Numbered from the stretch's first letter, positions 16,256 to 24,228 are shown. The stretch is DNA of 24,554 nt from SHLQ01 sp964445255 (GCA_964445255.1 CAYUKM010000030.1:1-24554); one strand, 5' to 3'. Program-made: numbers and translations. Notes: generated from the sequence alone by a model not told the origin.

Positions 16256-17640
16256 CGCGCCTCCTCTGCTGTTGGTACCGCTGGCTGTAGCTGTTCCACG
16301 ATGTCGATGAAGTGGTTCCCACGTTCGCCATAGCTGCCGTAGGCATCGAAGGATGTGCAACCTGGTGAGAGCAGGACCACATCACCTGGCTCAGCGAGGC
16401 GTCGAGCTCGACGCACGGCATCTTCCATTCCATCGGCTCGCTCGGTTGGAACGACCCCATCGAAGGCGGCCTCAATCGCATCAGCCGCATCACCGATCGC
16501 GACAACGGCGTGGACACGGTCCGCTGCATCGGACATTGGGGCGAGGTCGAGTCCTTTGTTGCGACCACCGGCGATGAGCACCACCCGGTCGAACGATCGA
16601 ACCGCTGTCACGACCGCATGGGGCACCGTGGCCTTCGAATCGTTGTAGAACTCGATGCCGTCGAGAGATCGGACCCGCTGGATCCGGTGTGGCGGCAGCA
16701 CGAACTCTCGGAGTCCTTTCGCGACGCCTTCGACCGTTGCACCGACATGGAGCGCGAGGGCAGAAGCGGTCAGAGCATTGGAAATATCGTGTGGGAAGGA
16801 ACGATCGAGATCACTGACATGGGCAATCTCTTCGTCGCCGAGCAGTAACGAGCCGTCGACGACATGGCCGAAGCTGACATTTCGGATCTGTGCGAAGTCG
16901 CCGGGCTCGATCGTCTCCGCAGACGTGATCACCGTCGATCGGTCGGCCGGTAGGTGCTTTAGGACGATTGGATCGTCGGCCGGAGCGACTACCAGACCGT
17001 CTTCGGGAATCGAAGACCAGATCTTCGCCTTCGCGAGTTCGTAGCGCTCAAGGGACGAATGAACATCGAGATGATCGGGGCTGAAGTTCAACCAGGCAGC
17101 AGCCATGGGAGAGAACTCGTTGCTGTGCCCCAAGCGAAATGACGACGCTTCTACAACAAACACGTCATATGTCGGGTCGTCGATCGCTTCGACGAGTGGC
17201 GTCTCGGTGTTTCCGACGCCAGCGGCATGAACTCCTGATGCTTCGAGCATGGCGACGGTGAGCAGTGTTACCGATGTCTTGCCGTCGGTCCCGGTGATCG
17301 CTACGAGGGGACGGTCGTCCCACCAGCGGGCGAGGTCGAACTCGGAGATCGTGGGAACGCCGGCAGCGGTTGCCTCGGCGAAGGCGTCATGATGTTCGGG
17401 TACGCCAGGACTCGGAAGAAATGCGCTGGCCTCTGCGAAGACCTTTACGCGGTCAGCGCTGGACGGCGCTCCGAGGAGGTCGATGCTGTTATCGCGAGCA
17501 AACGCGTGGCTGTCGTCGGTCGGCGAGTCTTCATAGGCGATCACGGCGTGACCGCGCTTGACCAGCGCCCTCGCCGCAGCGCGCCCGGCGACGCCGAGGC
17601 CGAGAACAACGACGGGTCCGTCGAGCATTGGTGTGTTCAT
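16252..17640 (-). CDS. murD: UDP-N-acetylmuramoyl-L-alanine--D-glutamate ligase
   Basis: MurD adds D-glutamate to UDP-MurNAc-L-Ala. The 462-residue protein has the N-terminal VVLGLGVAGRAAARAL loop, the ATP loop GTDGKTS (117-123), VEASSFRL, NFSPDHLDVH, YNDSKATVPHA, AGGRNKGLDL, and the C-terminal LSPGCTSFDAYGSYGERG that is characteristic of MurD. The ATG at 17640 overlaps the mraY stop as ATGA. The reading frame stays open far upstream into mraY (to 18201), but that part is mraY read in another frame. Gene order mraY-murD-ftsW-murG is the standard one. Confidence 0.97.
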   Translation of the reverse strand: MNTPMLDGPVVVLGLGVAGRAAARALVKRGHAVIAYEDSPTDDSHAFARDNSIDLLGAPSSADRVKVFAEASAFLPSPGVPEHHDAFAEATAAGVPTISEFDLARWWDDRPLVAITGTDGKTSVTLLTVAMLEASGVHAAGVGNTETPLVEAIDDPTYDVFVVEASSFRLGHSNEFSPMAAAWLNFSPDHLDVHSSLERYELAKAKIWSSIPEDGLVVAPADDPIVLKHLPADRSTVITSAETIEPGDFAQIRNVSFGHVVDGSLLLGDEEIAHVSDLDRSFPHDISNALTASALALHVGATVEGVAKGLREFVLPPHRIQRVRSLDGIEFYNDSKATVPHAVVTAVRSFDRVVLIAGGRNKGLDLAPMSDAADRVHAVVAIGDAADAIEAAFDGVVPTERADGMEDAVRRARRLAEPGDVVLLSPGCTSFDAYGSYGERGNHFIDIVEQLQPAVPTAEEAR

Positions 17641-18695
17641 AGGCCACCGACCCCCTGCTGGATCGAATCGGCATAGAACAGCCCGAGTCCCACGCCGGTG
17701 GTAAGGCCCGACAGGAGCCAGAAACGAATAATGACGCGGGTTTCGGGCCAACCCTTCAGCTCGAAGTGGTGGTGAATCGGGGCCATACGGAAGAGCCGCT
17801 TGCCATTCGCGAATCGGAACACGCCTACCTGCAAGATCACCGACACGGTCTCGGTCACAAACAATGCGCCCATGATCGGCAGCAAGAGGTGCGTGTTGGT
17901 GCTCAGAGCGAGCGCGGCGAGCGCGGCTCCGATCGCTAGTGAGCCGGTGTCCCCCATGAAGATCTGTGCTGGCGCGGCGTTGTACCAGAGGAAACCAACG
18001 CAGCCACCCAGCATCGAGACGGAGATCACCGCGAGGTCGAGCGCGTGAGGGATGTCGTAAATGTCGGGGTTCCTGAATGCCCAGAACGCAATGGCTGTAA
18101 AGCCTGCAAAGTTCAAAATCGCGGCTCCGGATGCCAAACCGTCGAGTCCATCGGTCAGGTTCACGGCGTTTGCTGTCGCCAGGATCAACAAGACAGCCCA
18201 CACCCCCCAGAGCGTTCGCCCGAGGTCGATACCGATCGAGTCGAACCGCACGAACGACAACTCCGTGTGAATCGACGTAAAGCTCAGCTGGAGAACCGCA
18301 AACGTGATGGCGACCGTCAGCAGGCCGACGATCTTCGCGGTCTTGTTCAGACCGAGATTTCGCTCACGAGAGATCTTGATCCAATCATCGAGGAATCCGA
18401 CGATGCCCGTAGCCAAGATCGTGCCCATCACAATCAATCCAGTGCGGGTGAAGATGATCGATGTTCCGACGCCGAAGAGGTTGGCGACGTCGGCGGCGAT
18501 GTAGCCAGCGAAGGCTCCGACGAGGATCGCAATGCCGCCCATTGTTGGCGTGCCCGCCTTCACCATGTGCCCCTCGGGGCCATCTTCACGAATGGGCTGG
18601 CCGACCTTGTTCTTGGCCAGAAAGTTGATGAGTAGACGGGTTCCGATTGTCGAAATGAAGACGGACGTTGCGGCAGCGATGAGGAGACGAATCAT
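17637..18695 (-). CDS. mraY: Phospho-N-acetylmuramoyl-pentapeptide transferase
   Basis: MraY transfers phospho-MurNAc-pentapeptide to undecaprenyl phosphate to give lipid I. The 352-residue membrane protein has about ten helices. Visible family motifs are GTPTMGG, GFLDDWIK (D103, D104), NAVNLTDGLDGLA (D182), FMGDTGSLA (D249) and the triple-histidine loop RMAPIHHHFELKGWPE (308-310). The ATG overlaps the murE stop as ATGA. Normally murF would lie between murE and mraY; here there is no room for it. Confidence 0.98.
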   Translation of the reverse strand: MIRLLIAAATSVFISTIGTRLLINFLAKNKVGQPIREDGPEGHMVKAGTPTMGGIAILVGAFAGYIAADVANLFGVGTSIIFTRTGLIVMGTILATGIVGFLDDWIKISRERNLGLNKTAKIVGLLTVAITFAVLQLSFTSIHTELSFVRFDSIGIDLGRTLWGVWAVLLILATANAVNLTDGLDGLASGAAILNFAGFTAIAFWAFRNPDIYDIPHALDLAVISVSMLGGCVGFLWYNAAPAQIFMGDTGSLAIGAALAALALSTNTHLLLPIMGALFVTETVSVILQVGVFRFANGKRLFRMAPIHHHFELKGWPETRVIIRFWLLSGLTTGVGLGLFYADSIQQGVGGL

Positions 18696-20122
18696 GCGAT
18701 TTGACCCCGACCGGTTTGGACCAACGCGGAGAGCGCAACGACTCGGTCGTCGAAATCGCGGCGCTCGGTGCCGATGATTTGGTAGTCCTCGTGCCCTTTG
18801 CCAGCGATGACCACCACGTCACCTTCCCACGCTTCAGCGATCGCGGCGTGGATAGCGGCCTCCCGGTCCGCAATCGAGCGCACCGAGGCCGAACCGTGGC
18901 CGGTCACGCCCACTTCCACTGCAGCGATGATCGCATCAGGATCTTCGCTCCTCGGGTTGTCCGAGGTGATGTACAACTCGTCGGCTGCGCTTGCGGCCGC
19001 GCCCATCAACGGACGCTTGCCGGGGTCTCGATCGCCGGCAGCTCCAAACACGAGCAGCACTCGACCGTCGGTTAGCTCACGAGCGCTCTGGACGGCCGCG
19101 GCGATGCTCGCAGGGGTGTGGGAATAGTCGACTATCACCGTAAAAGCTTGCCCCAAGTCGACCCGCTCAAACCGACCAGGTATCTGGGGAGCGGCCCCCA
19201 AGGCCTTCACGATCTCGTTCGGTTCCAATCCGAGGGTCACGCATGCCTCAGCTGCGAGGACCGCATTGGTGACGCTGAAACGCCCACCAAGGGGCAACGA
19301 AACCGGCAGACCGCGCCACTCAAACGTGGATCCTCCCGGGTGCAATTCTGCGGACTCCGCAATGGCAGACCCATCGACGGTCGTGGTAGGAACGGTCACC
19401 GAGTTCGCCAGTCGGGCACCCCACTCATCGGAGATGTCGATCACCGCCGCCGCGGTCTGACCCGCGGCGAAGAGCCGAGCCTTCGAGGCGAAGTAGTGCT
19501 CCATGTTTGGGTGGTAGTCCAAGTGATCCTGGGACAGGTTCGTGAATACGGAGACGGCAAAGCGGGTACCCGCGACCCGTTGTTGATCGAGGGCATGTGA
19601 AGAAACTTCGGTAGCGATGACGCGGTGTCCGTCGTCCACGCTGCGTCGCAACGCGTGCTGAAAATCGGGAGCCGCTGCGGTGGTGAGCGACCCGGTGAGC
19701 GTTCCTAATGAGGCGGCGCTCGATCCGGTGGCTGTGACGATGTGCTCGATCAGGGTCACGATCGAGGTCTTGCCATTGGTTCCGGTCACTCCGACCACAT
19801 CGATCTCCAGCGAAGGGCGACCCGCAAGAGCAGCGGCAAGCCAGCCGGTCCACAGTTGTGAGTCGTGAACCACGAGTTGCACAATGTCGGCGTCCACACG
19901 TCTCTCAACCAATGCGGCGCTGGCACCTGCCGCGGCGGCAGCGGCGACATAGTCATGCCCGTCATTCATGGAACCCGTGATCGCGCAGAACAAACTGCCC
20001 GACTGGGCCTTGCGAGAATCGATGACGATTCGGTCCACCAAAACGGACAAATCCCCCTCGGGTGGGGGCGTGGGGGCGTCGGCGCCGAGCCGTTCGAGCA
20101 GGGTGGAGATCGCGACGCTCAT
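18692..20122 (-). CDS. murE: UDP-MurNAc-L-Ala-D-Glu--2,6-diaminopimelate ligase
   Basis: MurE adds the third residue of the stem peptide. The 476-residue protein has the ATP loop GTNGKTS (114-120), TEVSSHALDQQRV, NLSQDHLDYH, the lysine region FASKARLF, VDYSHTP, FGAAGDRDPGKRPLMG and the signature DNPR (388-391). In this family DNPR marks meso-diaminopimelate specificity, so the wall should be the DAP type. The ATG overlaps the ftsI stop as ATGA, with GTAGGGA a few bases upstream. The C-terminus is complete (AGKGHEDYQ then the end), so the protein is not a MurE-MurF fusion. Confidence 0.97.
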   Translation of the reverse strand: MSVAISTLLERLGADAPTPPPEGDLSVLVDRIVIDSRKAQSGSLFCAITGSMNDGHDYVAAAAAAGASAALVERRVDADIVQLVVHDSQLWTGWLAAALAGRPSLEIDVVGVTGTNGKTSIVTLIEHIVTATGSSAASLGTLTGSLTTAAAPDFQHALRRSVDDGHRVIATEVSSHALDQQRVAGTRFAVSVFTNLSQDHLDYHPNMEHYFASKARLFAAGQTAAAVIDISDEWGARLANSVTVPTTTVDGSAIAESAELHPGGSTFEWRGLPVSLPLGGRFSVTNAVLAAEACVTLGLEPNEIVKALGAAPQIPGRFERVDLGQAFTVIVDYSHTPASIAAAVQSARELTDGRVLLVFGAAGDRDPGKRPLMGAAASAADELYITSDNPRSEDPDAIIAAVEVGVTGHGSASVRSIADREAAIHAAIAEAWEGDVVVIAGKGHEDYQIIGTERRDFDDRVVALSALVQTGRGQIA

Positions 20123-21873
20123 CGAGTCCCTACGGCGTCGGCTGGCGGGATACGGAAATGTTGGAGTGCGAAGTTCGAGATGTCACCGAACAATGGAGCT
20201 GCGATACGCCCACCGGAAGCGTCGCCCTCGGGATCCTCGATCATCACGATGATCGAGAGTTCCGGATTTGCAGCTGGCAGGTAGCCGGCGAAGCTAGTCA
20301 ACAGGTGCACGTTGCCGTCGCCGTCTTCGTAGCGACCATTCGGTTGAGCAATGAAGGCCGTCCCGGTCTTGCCCGCGATCTCATAACCGGGGACCGACGC
20401 CAACTCACCGGTGCCTCCCTCGCTAACAACGCCGGCCAGTAGCGAGGTCATCTCCTGCGCAGTTTCTTCGGAGACCACTCGCTTCTGTTCCCGCGGACTA
20501 ACGATGTCGAAGTCGCCGTCGGCGGAACGAATGCCAGCTACCAAATGCGGCTCGACCAACACACCATCGTTTGCGAACACGTTGTAGGCCCGAAGCATCT
20601 GCAGTGGCGTCGCCGCGTACTCGTAGCCGATCGCAATCTGGGTTCTCGACACGCCCGTCCAATCGTCGACGTCGTGGAGAATGCCGGCCGACTCGCCCGG
20701 GAAATCGAGCGACGTAGGACGTCCCAGCCCAAACTCCTCCAAGTAGCTATGGAACGTCGAGTCTTCGATACGGTCCATCAACAATGCAACGCCGACATTC
20801 GACGAGGCCGCGAGCACTTCGCCGGTATCGAGAATGCTCTGATCATGACGGACCGAGTCGGTGTATTCGACGTCGTAGATCTCGAGGGAGTCGGTGACCT
20901 CAACGGTGGTCTGAGCCGTGATCAGGTTCTCCTCGAGCAGCGCAGCAACGGCGAGGGGTTTACTGATCGAGCCTGGTTCGGCGATCCAGGTCAGGGCGCG
21001 GTTCTCGCCGGTTACCACCACTGCGCCGTTGTCGGTGCGGCGCACGTTGGCCATCGCCAAGATTTCACCGGTTCCGGTTCGAGACACGATGACAGTGCCG
21101 GAGTTTGCACCGGCTCTGGCGACCGCACTTTGCAGCAGGTTCTCGACTTCGAATTGCACCGTTCGGTCCAGGGTCAGAACGAGGGAGTCACCGGTTACGG
21201 GGGTGGTGAGTTCGAACTCGCCGTCGGGAATCGTGACCGCTCGACCTCCACCCGTCGCTAAGCCACGCTCAACCACGACGCGACCAGGTTCACCGGTGAG
21301 CACCTCGTCGAACTGCGATTCGAGACCCGATGTACCAATGCCGTCGATATCGGTACGACCGAGAATGCCGCGAGCCACGTCGCTTCCAGCTGGCGTGAGC
21401 CGCGCCTGTTCTTCGATCGGATAGATGCCGGGAAGATCGAGGGTGAGAATCGATGCAGCGACGTGATCCTCCAACTGGCGAGCCATCCATGCAAACTGCG
21501 CATTCTCGTTGGACAGACGGCGGACGAGTTGGCTGTGATCACCGCCGGCGAGAGCGACGATCTGGGCTGCAGTAGCTTCGGGATTGGTCACGAGTCGCGG
21601 ATCGGCCCAAATGCTCTGTCGAGGACTCGAAACGGCGAGTTCCACGCCGTTTCGGTCAACGATGGCGCCTCGCTCGGCCGCCAGCGACTGCGTCCGAAGA
21701 CGTTGCGATTCGCCGTATTCAAGGAACCGCTCGGGCTCGACTACTTGCAGCGACACCAGCCGCCAGATCATCAGCCCGCCGAGCGCGACCATCGCGGCAC
21801 CGATGAGCAAAAGGCGCGCGCTCGAGAATCCACTACGAGAGGGCAAGCGAAGCAGGTCCACGACTGCGGTCAT
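20119..21873 (-). CDS. ftsI: Septal transpeptidase FtsI (class B penicillin-binding protein 3)
   Basis: FtsI cross-links septal peptidoglycan. The 584-residue protein has a short cytoplasmic start, one membrane helix (about 20-42), a non-catalytic pedestal domain (RGAIVDRNG near residue 68), and a transpeptidase domain with the three penicillin-binding motifs: SISK (nucleophile S302, K305), SSN (357-359) and KTG (502-504). No PASTA domains follow. The ATG overlaps the ftsL stop as ATGA and has GGAGGAGG just upstream. FtsW, its partner polymerase, is four genes downstream in the same run. Confidence 0.97.
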   Translation of the reverse strand: MTAVVDLLRLPSRSGFSSARLLLIGAAMVALGGLMIWRLVSLQVVEPERFLEYGESQRLRTQSLAAERGAIVDRNGVELAVSSPRQSIWADPRLVTNPEATAAQIVALAGGDHSQLVRRLSNENAQFAWMARQLEDHVAASILTLDLPGIYPIEEQARLTPAGSDVARGILGRTDIDGIGTSGLESQFDEVLTGEPGRVVVERGLATGGGRAVTIPDGEFELTTPVTGDSLVLTLDRTVQFEVENLLQSAVARAGANSGTVIVSRTGTGEILAMANVRRTDNGAVVVTGENRALTWIAEPGSISKPLAVAALLEENLITAQTTVEVTDSLEIYDVEYTDSVRHDQSILDTGEVLAASSNVGVALLMDRIEDSTFHSYLEEFGLGRPTSLDFPGESAGILHDVDDWTGVSRTQIAIGYEYAATPLQMLRAYNVFANDGVLVEPHLVAGIRSADGDFDIVSPREQKRVVSEETAQEMTSLLAGVVSEGGTGELASVPGYEIAGKTGTAFIAQPNGRYEDGDGNVHLLTSFAGYLPAANPELSIIVMIEDPEGDASGGRIAAPLFGDISNFALQHFRIPPADAVGTR

Positions 21874-22292
21874 GTGCCCTCCTCCACGGTCTCTTCAACC
21901 ACTGGTAGAAGATGGTCGGGCAAAACTCCCGGCCCAAACGGGTCACCCACGATCGGAGGACCGATGACCTCAAGGTCGGGGTCGAGCCCCGGGAGGTAGG
22001 TCCGCTCGGGCGGTCGGGTCATACCAAGTCGACTAACGGCGGTCTCCAAAATCCGCTCCGGAGCCTCCAACTCGATCACCTGCAAGTTCAGTTGTTGGTT
22101 GCGCTCGCGCGCCTCTTCGAGCTCGACGTTCACGGCATCGAGTTGAACTCGGTTCTGCACAATGAAGGTCTGGACGATGACAATTCCGAGCAATGACCCG
22201 AAGATGACTACGACGGCAACGACGGAGAACACAACGCCGGATCCTTCGTCGGAATCCACATCATGTTGGCGGGCACGCCACGAGGCGATCAT
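21870..22292 (-). CDS. ftsL: FtsL-like divisome protein
   Basis: The 140-residue bitopic protein has a short cytoplasmic start, one membrane helix (about 19-45) and a coiled coil (about 46-80) followed by PERILETAVSRLGMTRP, which resembles the FtsL end-of-coil motif. The remaining 40 residues are rich in Pro, Val and acidic residues. Primary sequence of FtsL is poorly conserved, so the call rests on topology and position between rsmH and ftsI. FtsL joins FtsQ and FtsB and activates FtsWI. It overlaps both neighbours as ATGA; GAGGAAGG lies before its start. Confidence 0.85.
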   Translation of the reverse strand: MIASWRARQHDVDSDEGSGVVFSVVAVVVIFGSLLGIVIVQTFIVQNRVQLDAVNVELEEARERNQQLNLQVIELEAPERILETAVSRLGMTRPPERTYLPGLDPDLEVIGPPIVGDPFGPGVLPDHLLPVVEETVEEGT

Positions 22293-23281
22293 GCAGCCTT
22301 CCTCATAATTGCGCGCATCCGAGCCGAGCGGGCCCGAGGGTTGTCGGCAAGCTCAGCCTCCGATGCTGTTTTCGCACCGCGGAACGCCCAGTCGAATGGC
22401 GAAATCACGGGCATCCCCGGTGGAGCGTCCCCGGCGACAGCGAGGCGCATCCGGTCCTTCACGATTCGGTCTTCGCCGGAGTGGTAGGTAAGTGCAATAC
22501 CGACCCCGCCTGGAGCGAGTATCGCAATCAGTCCGTCGATGGTGTCGCCCAAGATGGCGAGTTCGTCGTTGACTTCGATGCGGAGTGCTTGGAAGGTGCG
22601 GGTGGCTACATGTGTCGTCGATTTGCGTCGGACCGCTGCTGGGACGGCGTTTTCGACGATCTCAGCCAGCTGGCTCGTCGTCGTTATCGGTCGTTGTTCA
22701 ACAATCGCGTGAACGATTCGCGCGGCGTGACGTTCATCGCCATAGGACTCCAAAACGTCTCGGAGCTCCCCGACTGAGTAGGTGTTGACCACAACGGCTG
22801 CGGTTAGCGGCCGGTCCGTATCCATACGCATATCGAGCGGACCATCAAGACGAAAGCTAAACCCGCGATCCGCACCATCGAGTTGCGGCGACGAGACTCC
22901 CAGATCCATGAGAAAGCCAGAGAGTTCTTCCACTCCCGCGCCACGAAGGGTCGCCACCGCATTGTCAAAGCGTTGCCGGTGGATGTGCGCACGATCGCCG
23001 TACGGCGCGAGGCGCTCTGACGACACTTCGATCGCGTGCGGGTCTTGGTCAAACCCGTGCAAGTTGAGGGCGTCGTTTGCATCGAGAACCCGTTGCGCGT
23101 GGCCAGCGCCGCCCAACGTGAGGTCGGCGAAGCTCCCGGGAGGGAGCGTTTCGATCACATCGATCACTTCGTTGGCCATAACTGGCACGTGATCAAAGTT
23201 GGCAAGGGTCATCGTCAGCACAGCAGCGTTCGTTTGAGGTTCCAGCAGGTCAACCGAGAGCGAGAGTGAAAGCTCGGCCAT
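22289..23281 (-). CDS. rsmH: 16S rRNA m4C1402 N4-methyltransferase
   Basis: RsmH (MraW) methylates N4 of C1402 in 16S rRNA using SAM. Motifs are HVPVMANEV near the start, the SAM loop LTLGGAGHA, the family core GVSSPQLDGADRGFS with DGPLDMRMD, FQALRIEVNDEL and YHSGEDRIVK. I choose ATG 23281 (330 residues) because GGGGGA lies six bases upstream. ATG 23212 gives 307 residues, nearer the usual length of about 310, but has no visible ribosome site. ATG 23365 gives 358 residues and also lacks one. If 23281 is right, its ribosome site is buried in the long leader stem. The stop overlaps ftsL as ATGA. Confidence 0.93.
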   Translation of the reverse strand: MAELSLSLSVDLLEPQTNAAVLTMTLANFDHVPVMANEVIDVIETLPPGSFADLTLGGAGHAQRVLDANDALNLHGFDQDPHAIEVSSERLAPYGDRAHIHRQRFDNAVATLRGAGVEELSGFLMDLGVSSPQLDGADRGFSFRLDGPLDMRMDTDRPLTAAVVVNTYSVGELRDVLESYGDERHAARIVHAIVEQRPITTTSQLAEIVENAVPAAVRRKSTTHVATRTFQALRIEVNDELAILGDTIDGLIAILAPGGVGIALTYHSGEDRIVKDRMRLAVAGDAPPGMPVISPFDWAFRGAKTASEAELADNPRARSARMRAIMRKAA

Positions 23282-23387
23282 TGACAGTCCCCCGATCAGC
23301 GGGCGCACGTCGGGATGTCTCCCCGATCGAGCTGATGGCAAGCGGGCGGAGTAGGGGCCTTCCATCTGCCAACCGGGAGACTGTCAA
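23281..23387 (-). promoter_or_regulatory. Long-range inverted repeat in the rsmH leader (candidate regulatory RNA)
   Basis: In the transcript, bases 23387-23368 can pair with 23300-23281 over 20 consecutive positions (16 Watson-Crick pairs and 4 G-U pairs). The first nine pairs are TTGACAGTC against GACTGTCAA. The 3' arm contains the GGGGGA ribosome site and ends on the A of the rsmH AUG. The 67-base loop holds a small hairpin (TCGGG/CCCGA, 23310-23326), and another hairpin (CGAGC/GCTCG, 23392-23404) lies just upstream. The whole non-coding gap after mraZ is 205 bases (23282-23486). Function is inferred from structure only. Confidence 0.5.
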
Positions 23388-23486
23388 TGAACGAGCTGTG
23401 CTCGCGTATGCAATTTGCTCAGCTAACCCTCCGACTCATCTCACTTCGACTACTGTTGAACAAATCAGTGGCGGAGTGCCCCGACC

Positions 23487-23912
23487 TCAATTGATCGCGC
23501 CTCCACTTTGAAACTGCTGAGTCACCACATCGTCGAATCGTTGCTGCATCGCTTCGTAGCGATCGCGAGCCCAGATCTGGACGTGTGTAATCACACCCGC
23601 GACGATGACCTCGTCGCTCAGATTCGCGTAAGAGCGCAATCGCTCCGGAATCGTGACCCGGCCGGCTTTGTCGATCGATGTGATCACCGACTTCGACGCG
23701 AACGCTACCGCCATCTGTGGATCGGCTTCCTTGGCGCGAACCTGGTCGAGCAACCGGTTGGCCACCGCCTCGAACTCGTCCACGGAGTACACGCCCAGGG
23801 AATTGTCCTGCGGGGCGAGGTAGACCCGATCGCCCAAGATCTTGCGGAAGCTGGACGGCAGGACCAAGCGATGTTTGGCGTCGAGCGAGTGCTCGAAGTG
23901 GTCGACGAACAA
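23487..23912 (-). CDS. mraZ: MraZ, transcriptional repressor of the dcw cluster (TTG start)
   Basis: MraZ is a two-AbrB-like-fold DNA-binding protein that represses its own cluster. From the TTG at 23912 the product is 141 residues, the normal length. It starts FVDHFEHSLDAKHRLVLP, matching the family start, with the second half-motif SIDKAGRVTIPERLR; the first half has H where most have G (DAKGR). AAAGGA lies nine bases before the TTG. Reading from an ATG at 24053 would add 47 unlike residues and run through the promoter and operator-like repeats, so I reject it. It heads the cluster, followed by a 205-base leader and rsmH. Confidence 0.93.
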   Translation of the reverse strand: MFVDHFEHSLDAKHRLVLPSSFRKILGDRVYLAPQDNSLGVYSVDEFEAVANRLLDQVRAKEADPQMAVAFASKSVITSIDKAGRVTIPERLRSYANLSDEVIVAGVITHVQIWARDRYEAMQQRFDDVVTQQFQSGGAIN

Positions 23913-23921
23913 CTTCGCTCT

Positions 23922-23927
23922 TCCTTT
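23922..23927 (-). promoter_or_regulatory. Ribosome binding site that decides the mraZ TTG start
   Basis: AAAGGA lies nine bases before the TTG at 23912. It fits the family N-terminus and supports a rare TTG start. Confidence 0.7.
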
Positions 23928-23965
23928 CGTCTGCTGGTGTGGATTGGGTGCCGTACTCCATGGCG

Positions 23966-24012
23966 TGACACCATATGACACTTCCTCCCACCAGGCAAGC
24001 ATTTCATCCCAC
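23966..24012 (-). promoter_or_regulatory. MraZ-box-like array of GTGGGA/GTGTCA hexamers
   Basis: On the minus strand GTGGGA occurs at 24012-24007 and 23991-23986, then GTGTCA at 23981-23976 and 23971-23966. Spacings are 21, 10 and 10 bases, so all four lie on one face of the helix. The known MraZ operator in E. coli is a series of TGGG-type repeats with 10-base period, so this is very likely the autoregulatory site. Confidence 0.65.
23970..23998 (-). promoter_or_regulatory. mraZ-dcw promoter: TTGCCT, 17 bases, TATGGT
   Basis: The minus strand has -35 TTGCCT (23998-23993) and -10 TATGGT (23975-23970) at the optimal 17-base spacing. Transcription would start near 23963, about 50 bases before the mraZ TTG. 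Three of the four MraZ-box-like hexamers fall within the spacer or -10, which fits repression by occlusion. Confidence 0.6.
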
Positions 24013-24228
24013 CTTTCGTCAAATTCGAGAGAAAGTTGAGCCAAAGTGTCCAAAAACTTCGCCCTAGTTGGATCCTCTATTGGGTCTATTTATGACTGAT
24101 TTTTCAGTGTATTTGCGCACTCGACACAAGTGAGTGCGGCGAACTGGGACCATGGTGGCGCGAAGTGGGAGAAATCTTGACCATTGGCCCAGATAAGGCC
24201 ATCGACTCCCCCTCGCTAGGCTGCAGGT
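24013..24228. other. Divergent gap between mraZ and the lipoate-ligase-like gene
   Basis: The full non-coding gap is 316 bases (23913-24228). Its left third carries the mraZ promoter and operator array. This remaining part holds an AT-rich patch (24085-24118) with a small hairpin ACTGA/TCAGT (24095-24108), three TGG-type repeats on the plus strand (TGGGA 24145, TGGCG 24156, TGGGA 24166) and, at its right end, the TAGGCT box of the plus-strand gene. I find no coding sequence. Confidence 0.5.
24217..24222 (+). promoter_or_regulatory. -10 box TAGGCT for a probably leaderless transcript
   Basis: TAGGCT, a common actinobacterial -10 sequence, ends six bases before the GTG at 24229. A start site at the usual distance would fall on the GTG itself, giving a leaderless mRNA. 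No convincing -35 lies 16-19 bases upstream and no Shine-Dalgarno precedes the GTG. Confidence 0.45.

Noticed and set aside
15408..16568. A 386-codon minus-strand open frame across ftsW and murD
   Set aside because: It is a third-frame reading of both genes, rich in Arg, His, Pro and Ser, without family features.
16252..18201. A 649-codon open frame in phase with murD, extending upstream through mraY
   Set aside because: The part upstream of 17640 is mraY read in another frame and resembles nothing; the MurD start motif begins just after ATG 17640, at an ATGA overlap.
23382..23387. A perfect TTGACA on the minus strand as a -35 for rsmH
   Set aside because: No -10-like sequence occurs 15-19 bases downstream; it is better explained as part of the long inverted repeat.
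23487..24053. A 188-residue MraZ from ATG 24053
   Set aside because: It exceeds the family length by 47 residues and runs through the promoter and repeat array; TTG 23912 gives the standard N-terminus and has AAAGGA upstream.
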